A stretch of 38,653 nt of DNA from Bordetella sp. (GTDB taxonomy: Bacteria > Pseudomonadota > Alphaproteobacteria > Caulobacterales > Caulobacteraceae). The stretch's first letter is position 1; each line of letters starts with the position of its first letter. Below, one piece after another: positions 34,844-38,653 of the stretch. Position numbers and translations under genes: made by a program. Where the stretch lies: assembly GCA_017308115.1 (NCBI GenBank), contig JAFKFS010000028.1:25792-64444 (forward strand), in the 5' to 3' direction. The notes below the pieces were generated by a model. That model saw only the letters and a list, made by a program, of their open reading frames with translations, ran no database searches and had not been told where the DNA came from.

Positions 34844-36435
34844 GAACCGCCTCCCAGCACCGCGCGGACATAGGCGTCGGGCCGCACCAGCCAGTCGGCG
34901 GTGTGGTCGGCATAGGCGAAGCCCGCCTCGCCGAAGATCGCCAGGGCGATGCAGGCCGCCAGCAGGCCGGCGATGGCCACGCCCTCGGCGGCGCCGACCA
35001 CGACCGCCGGCTCGGCGTCGTCCTCCCGCGCCCACAGGGCCGCCATGCCCAGCCGCGTCAGTCCGATCAGGGCGCCGAGCGAGGCCAGGGAAAGGGCCGC
35101 GATCACCCCATAGCCCGCCCAGCCGCCCAGTCCCGACAGGGCGTCCATCATGGCCAGCTTGCCGATGAAGCCCGCCAGCGGCGGCAGGCCCGCCACCATC
35201 AGGGTGCAGAGCAGGAAGGCGCCGCCCAGGGCCGCCACCGCCGCCGGGATCACCAGACCGGGCTCGTTCCGCTCCTCGTCGTCGAAGGGATCGACGTATT
35301 CATCCTCGAAGACGGCGCGGCCCGAGCGCGCGCCGGGGTCCTGGCCCCGGTTCAGCACCTCGGCCAACATGAACAGGGCGCCGCAGGCCAGGGTCGAGCC
35401 GATCAGGTAGAAGACCGCACCGCCCAGGACATCGACGTTTCCGGTGCCGACCGCCGCCAGCACCGTGCCCGAGGAGACGATGACGGCGTAGGCGGCGGCG
35501 ATCGACAGGTCGCGCGCGGCGATCATGCCGGCCGTGCCGAAGCCGATGGTCGCCAGGCCGCCCAGCAGGATCCACAGCTGGCCGAACCCGGCCGAGGCGC
35601 CGCTGTCCGGCGCGAACAGCAGGAAGCTGAGGCGGATGATCACATAGGCGCCGACCTTGGACAGGATGGCGAAGACGGCGGCGGCCGGGGCGCTGGCCGC
35701 CGAATAGGTGGTGGTCAGCCAGAAGCCCAGCGGCCACATGGCGCACTTGGTCAGGAAGGCCACGCCCAGGATGGCGGCGCCGACGTGGAACAGGCCCCTG
35801 TCCGCCTCGGCGATCTGGGGGATGCGCACGGCCAGGTCGGCCATGTTGAGCGTGCCGGTCACGCCGTAGATCAGGCTGACCCCGATCAGGAACAGCATGG
35901 AGGCCGTCAGGTTGACGGCGATATAGGCCAGGCCCGCGCGGATGCGCGCCTCGCCCGAGCCGTGCAGCGCCAGGCCGTAGGAGGCCGCCAGCATGATCTC
36001 GAAGAAGACGAACAGATTGAACAGATCGCCCGTCAGGAAGGCCCCGTTCACCCCCATGACCAGCAACAGGAACAGGGCGTGGAAACGCGGCCCCGCCCGA
36101 TCCCATCGCGCCAGGGCGAAGATCATGGAACAGGCGCCCAGCACGCTGGTCAGGGCGACCATCAGGGTCGACAGGCGATCGGCCACCAGGACGATGCCGA
36201 ACGGCGCCGGCCAGTCGCCCAGCTGATAGACGCGGGCGGTGTCGCCCCCGCCGGTCGCCCCGGTCGCGCTCTCGTGCAGCAGGGCCAGGGCCATGGCCAG
36301 GATGGCGGCCATGGCGAACAGGCTGAGGCCGCCCTTGAGCAGGCGGCGGCGCTCGTCGAACAGCAGCATGGCCGCGGCGATGACCATGGGCAGGACGATC
36401 GGCCCGATGATCAGATGTTCCTGCCAGTCGGTCAT
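34840..36435 (-). CDS. mrpD: Mrp-type Na+/H+ antiporter subunit D
   Basis: 531 aa, polytopic (about 14 helices), homologous to the proton-pumping NuoN/M/L subunits of complex I. Conserved elements: LFNLFVFFEIMLAASYGLAL with the functional Glu in TM5, FLTKCAMWPLGFWLTTTYSAASAPAAAVFAILSKVGAYVIIRL with the key Lys residues, and ALGGAFLLCTLMVAGLPPLAGFIGKLAMM. A cytosolic acidic loop (FEDEYVDPFDDEERNEPG, near 400) is notable. The start overlaps the mrpC stop. Confidence 0.95.
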   Translation of the reverse strand: MTDWQEHLIIGPIVLPMVIAAAMLLFDERRRLLKGGLSLFAMAAILAMALALLHESATGATGGGDTARVYQLGDWPAPFGIVLVADRLSTLMVALTSVLGACSMIFALARWDRAGPRFHALFLLLVMGVNGAFLTGDLFNLFVFFEIMLAASYGLALHGSGEARIRAGLAYIAVNLTASMLFLIGVSLIYGVTGTLNMADLAVRIPQIAEADRGLFHVGAAILGVAFLTKCAMWPLGFWLTTTYSAASAPAAAVFAILSKVGAYVIIRLSFLLFAPDSGASAGFGQLWILLGGLATIGFGTAGMIAARDLSIAAAYAVIVSSGTVLAAVGTGNVDVLGGAVFYLIGSTLACGALFMLAEVLNRGQDPGARSGRAVFEDEYVDPFDDEERNEPGLVIPAAVAALGGAFLLCTLMVAGLPPLAGFIGKLAMMDALSGLGGWAGYGVIAALSLASLGALIGLTRLGMAALWAREDDAEPAVVVGAAEGVAIAGLLAACIALAIFGEAGFAYADHTADWLVRPDAYVRAVLGGGS

Positions 36436-36776
36436 TCGGACAACTCCCGGCCGTCGACATGATCGCTGCCGGTCTCGCCGCGCGAGGCCAGCAGCACCAC
36501 CAGGAACAGGGCCGTCAGGGCGAAGCTGATGACGATGGCCGTCAGCACCAGGGCCTGGGGCGTGGGATCGGCGTAGAGAGCCGGGTCCTCGGCCCCCTTG
36601 GCGGTGATCGGCGGCGCGCCCGACCGCAGGCGCCCCATGGAGAAGATGAACAGATTGACCGCATAGGAGACCAGGGACAGGCCGATGATGACCTGGAAGG
36701 TGCGCGGGCGCAGCATCAGCCACACCCCCGAGGCGGTCAGGACGCCGATGGCCAGGGCCAGGACGATCTGGGTCAT
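36432..36776 (-). CDS. mrpC: Mrp-type Na+/H+ antiporter subunit C
   Basis: 114 aa, three helices, homologous to NuoK. IGVLTASGVWLMLRPRTFQVIIGLSLVSYAVNLFIFSMG is characteristic, and DPTPQALVLTAIVISFALTALFLVVLL carries the conserved D-P-x-x-Q-A-L-V-L-T-A-I-V motif. Coupled to mrpAB and mrpD by 4-nt overlaps. Confidence 0.95.
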   Translation of the reverse strand: MTQIVLALAIGVLTASGVWLMLRPRTFQVIIGLSLVSYAVNLFIFSMGRLRSGAPPITAKGAEDPALYADPTPQALVLTAIVISFALTALFLVVLLASRGETGSDHVDGRELSE

Positions 36777-38653
36777 TGCGCCCCTCCCTTCTGTTCGGCG
36801 TCCGCCTCGGCCTCGGCCTCCTCTATGCGCGCGCGGCGCAGCGACTGGTGGGCCAGGGCGACCAGCACCAGCACCGTGGCGCCGACCACCAGCACCACCA
36901 CGCCCAGGTCGAACAGGACGGCGCTGGCCAGGGGCGCGCGGCCCAGCAGCGGCAGGTCGGCGTACTGGAAATAGGTGGTCAGGAAGGGCTGACCGAAGAT
37001 CCAGCCCACGGCGCCGCTGGTCGCGGCGATCAACAGGCCGACGCCGATCCAGATGATCGGGCGGATCTCCAGCCGCTCCTCCACCCAGCGGGCGCCGGAG
37101 GCCATGTACTGCAGGATGAAGGCGATCGACAGCGCCACGCCCGCCGCGAAGCCCCCGCCCGGCAGGTCGTGCCCGCGCAGGAACAGGTGGACCGCCAGAA
37201 GGATGATGAAGGGAAACAGCCAGCGCATCACCACGCCGGGGATCATCATGGTGTCGCTGAGGGTGTCGCCCTCGCTGCGGCCCTCGCGGGCGCGGTCCGA
37301 GGCGTCCTGGACCCGCTTCTGCATCGGCTGGGACAGGCTGTCGCTGGCCGGGCGGAAGCGGCGCAGCAGGGCCAGCACCGTCAGGCCGACGACGCCCAGG
37401 ACGGTGATCTCGCCGAAGGTGTCGAAGGCGCGGAAATCGACCAGGATGACGTTGACGACGTTGCGGCCGCCCGCCTCCTCATAGGCCTTCTCGACGAAGA
37501 AGCGCGACACGCCCTCGACCGGCGGACGCACCATGACGGCCCAGGCCACCAGGGCCGCCCCGGCCCCGGCGCAGATGGCGATCACCCGGTCCAGCCGGCG
37601 ACGCCAGCGCGCGCGGCGCTGCTCGGACTCGGTCACATTGACGTCGGCCAGACGCTTGGGCAGCCACCGCAGCCCCAGCAGCAGCAGCACCGTCGTCACC
37701 ACCTCGACCACCAGCTGCGTCAGGGCCAGGTCGGGCGCCGACAGCCAGACGAAGGTCAGGCAGCTGGCCAGGCCCGCCCCGCCCATCAGGATGACGGCGG
37801 CCAGGCGGTGATACTTGGCTTGCCAGGCGGCGGCGAGGGCGCAGGCGCCCCCCGCCAGCCACAGGGCCGCGAAGGCCAGGTTGTGCGCCTGGGGCAGGCG
37901 GAACTCCGGCCAGGTCAGGACGAAGCCGCCCGACGCCGCCACGGCCGCCGACAGCAGGGCCGTCAGCAGGATCAGGCGCAGCTGCGGCTGCAGGCGGCGC
38001 GCGCCCAGCCAGCGCACGATCCACTGCGACAGGTCCATCAGCATGACCTGGGAGCGCTCGAACAGATAGCCGCCGTTCAGCCGCTTCATGCCCCAGGGGC
38101 CGCCGCGCGGATTGGCGTTCAGCGCCTTGCCGAACACGACATAGAGGCCGACGCCGCCCGCCATGGCGATGACGCTGAGCAGCAGCGGCAGGTTGAAGCC
38201 GTGCCACAGGGCCAGGCTGTAATAGGGCAGGTCGAAGCCCAGCATGGTCACGGCGGCGCTGCGCAGGAAGGGGCCGACGGTGACGGCGGGGAAGACCCCG
38301 ACCAGCAGACACAGGGCCACCAGCACCTCGACCGGACGCCGCATCCAGGCGGGCGGCTCGTGCGGGACGCGGTCCAGCTCGGTCGGCGGCGGGCCGAAGA
38401 AGGTCGTATGGATGAAACGCAGCGAATACAGGACGCTGAAGGCGCTGGCCAGGGTCGCCAGCACCGGCAGGGCCTGGTTCAGCGCCGAGGTCTGGGTGCT
38501 GGCCAGGGCCTCGGCCAGGAACATCTCCTTGGACAGGAAGCCGTTCAGCAGGGGCACGCCCGCCATGGCGGCGGCGGCGACCATGGCCAGGGTGGCGGTG
38601 ATCGGCATGAAGCGGATCAGGCCGCTGAGCTTGCGCATGTCGCGCGACCCGGC
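36773..38653 (-). CDS. mrpA: Mrp-type Na+/H+ antiporter subunit A fused to B (5' end beyond window)
   Basis: 626 residues are visible and the frame is open to the window edge (AGSRDMRKLSGL...), so the true start is outside; the Met at 38638 is internal. The first part is the C-terminal half of MrpA, homologous to NuoL (ATLAMVAAAAMAGVPLLNGFLSKEMFL). A middle MrpA-specific part follows (FVWLSAPDLALTQLVVEVVTTVLLLLGLRWLPKR; VVNVILVDFRAFDTFGEITVLG). The last 170 residues are an MrpB domain (FPFIILLAVHLFLRGHDLPGGGFAAG). The A-B fusion (PhaAB) is normal in alphaproteobacteria. The complex expels Na+ or K+ for protons and supports alkaline pH and salt tolerance. Confidence 0.95.
   Translation of the reverse strand, partial: AGSRDMRKLSGLIRFMPITATLAMVAAAAMAGVPLLNGFLSKEMFLAEALASTQTSALNQALPVLATLASAFSVLYSLRFIHTTFFGPPPTELDRVPHEPPAWMRRPVEVLVALCLLVGVFPAVTVGPFLRSAAVTMLGFDLPYYSLALWHGFNLPLLLSVIAMAGGVGLYVVFGKALNANPRGGPWGMKRLNGGYLFERSQVMLMDLSQWIVRWLGARRLQPQLRLILLTALLSAAVAASGGFVLTWPEFRLPQAHNLAFAALWLAGGACALAAAWQAKYHRLAAVILMGGAGLASCLTFVWLSAPDLALTQLVVEVVTTVLLLLGLRWLPKRLADVNVTESEQRRARWRRRLDRVIAICAGAGAALVAWAVMVRPPVEGVSRFFVEKAYEEAGGRNVVNVILVDFRAFDTFGEITVLGVVGLTVLALLRRFRPASDSLSQPMQKRVQDASDRAREGRSEGDTLSDTMMIPGVVMRWLFPFIILLAVHLFLRGHDLPGGGFAAGVALSIAFILQYMASGARWVEERLEIRPIIWIGVGLLIAATSGAVGWIFGQPFLTTYFQYADLPLLGRAPLASAVLFDLGVVVLVVGATVLVLVALAHQSLRRARIEEAEAEADAEQKGGAQ

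Overview
The window is about 38.7 kb of very GC-rich chromosomal DNA. Gene content and order point to an alphaproteobacterium of the Caulobacterales, most like Brevundimonas or Caulobacter. The clues are a phyR / nepR-ecfG-phyK general stress locus, a chvI-chvG-hprK-EIIA-HPr cluster with a short HPr kinase, a fused MrpA/B antiporter subunit, an Obg without a C-terminal extension, and Caulobacter-style promoters. I see no phage, plasmid, insertion sequence, CRISPR array, rRNA or tRNA. This is core chromosome, and the best material lies in its small RNAs, short genes and promoters.

Layout. 1-6149, mostly minus strand: an AraC-type regulator cut by the window edge, DUF1178 protein, Nit-type amidase, glutaredoxin 3 and a ComF-type phosphoribosyltransferase. 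A methyltransferase diverges from comF with an overlapping start codon. Next comes a tightly coupled operon of lipoprotein peptidyl-prolyl isomerase, argJ and a MutT-type Nudix hydrolase. 6427-13791: secA with an intrinsic terminator, a class V aminotransferase-like enzyme, a proline-rich membrane-anchored hypothetical, a Zur-type regulator with an alpha/beta hydrolase, and a SapC-family protein with a strong terminator. 13913-15360: MaoC-like dehydratase and a zinc-free NADP-dependent oxidoreductase.

General stress response island, 15442-19897. PhyR, NepR, the sigma factor EcfG and a HisKA_2-type sensor kinase (PhyK-like) form the partner-switching circuit. I find five EcfG-type promoters here, all with exactly the same architecture, GGAAC-N16-CGTT. 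They face phyR, nepR-ecfG, a small His-rich membrane protein, a small entericidin-like lipoprotein (45 aa), and a roughly 104-nt intergenic transcript that ends in a perfect intrinsic terminator. That transcript has a C-rich hairpin loop and sits next to an NADP-dependent oxidoreductase. It is very probably the counterpart of GsrN, the stress-survival sRNA of Caulobacter.

19967-28171: alanine dehydrogenase, a coiled-coil hypothetical, obg, an intergenic palindromic repeat, polA, a small GNAT protein, a HI0933-type flavoprotein and a zinc-ribbon protein. 28186-33680: a large hypothetical divergent from the chvI-chvG-hprK-EIIA-HPr cluster, which joins envelope or acid sensing to the nitrogen/carbon phosphotransfer branch. 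33640-38653, minus strand: the Mrp-type multisubunit Na+(K+)/H+ antiporter, mrpAB(fused)-C-D-E-F-G, each cistron overlapping the next by 4 nt. The operon's 5' end lies outside the window.
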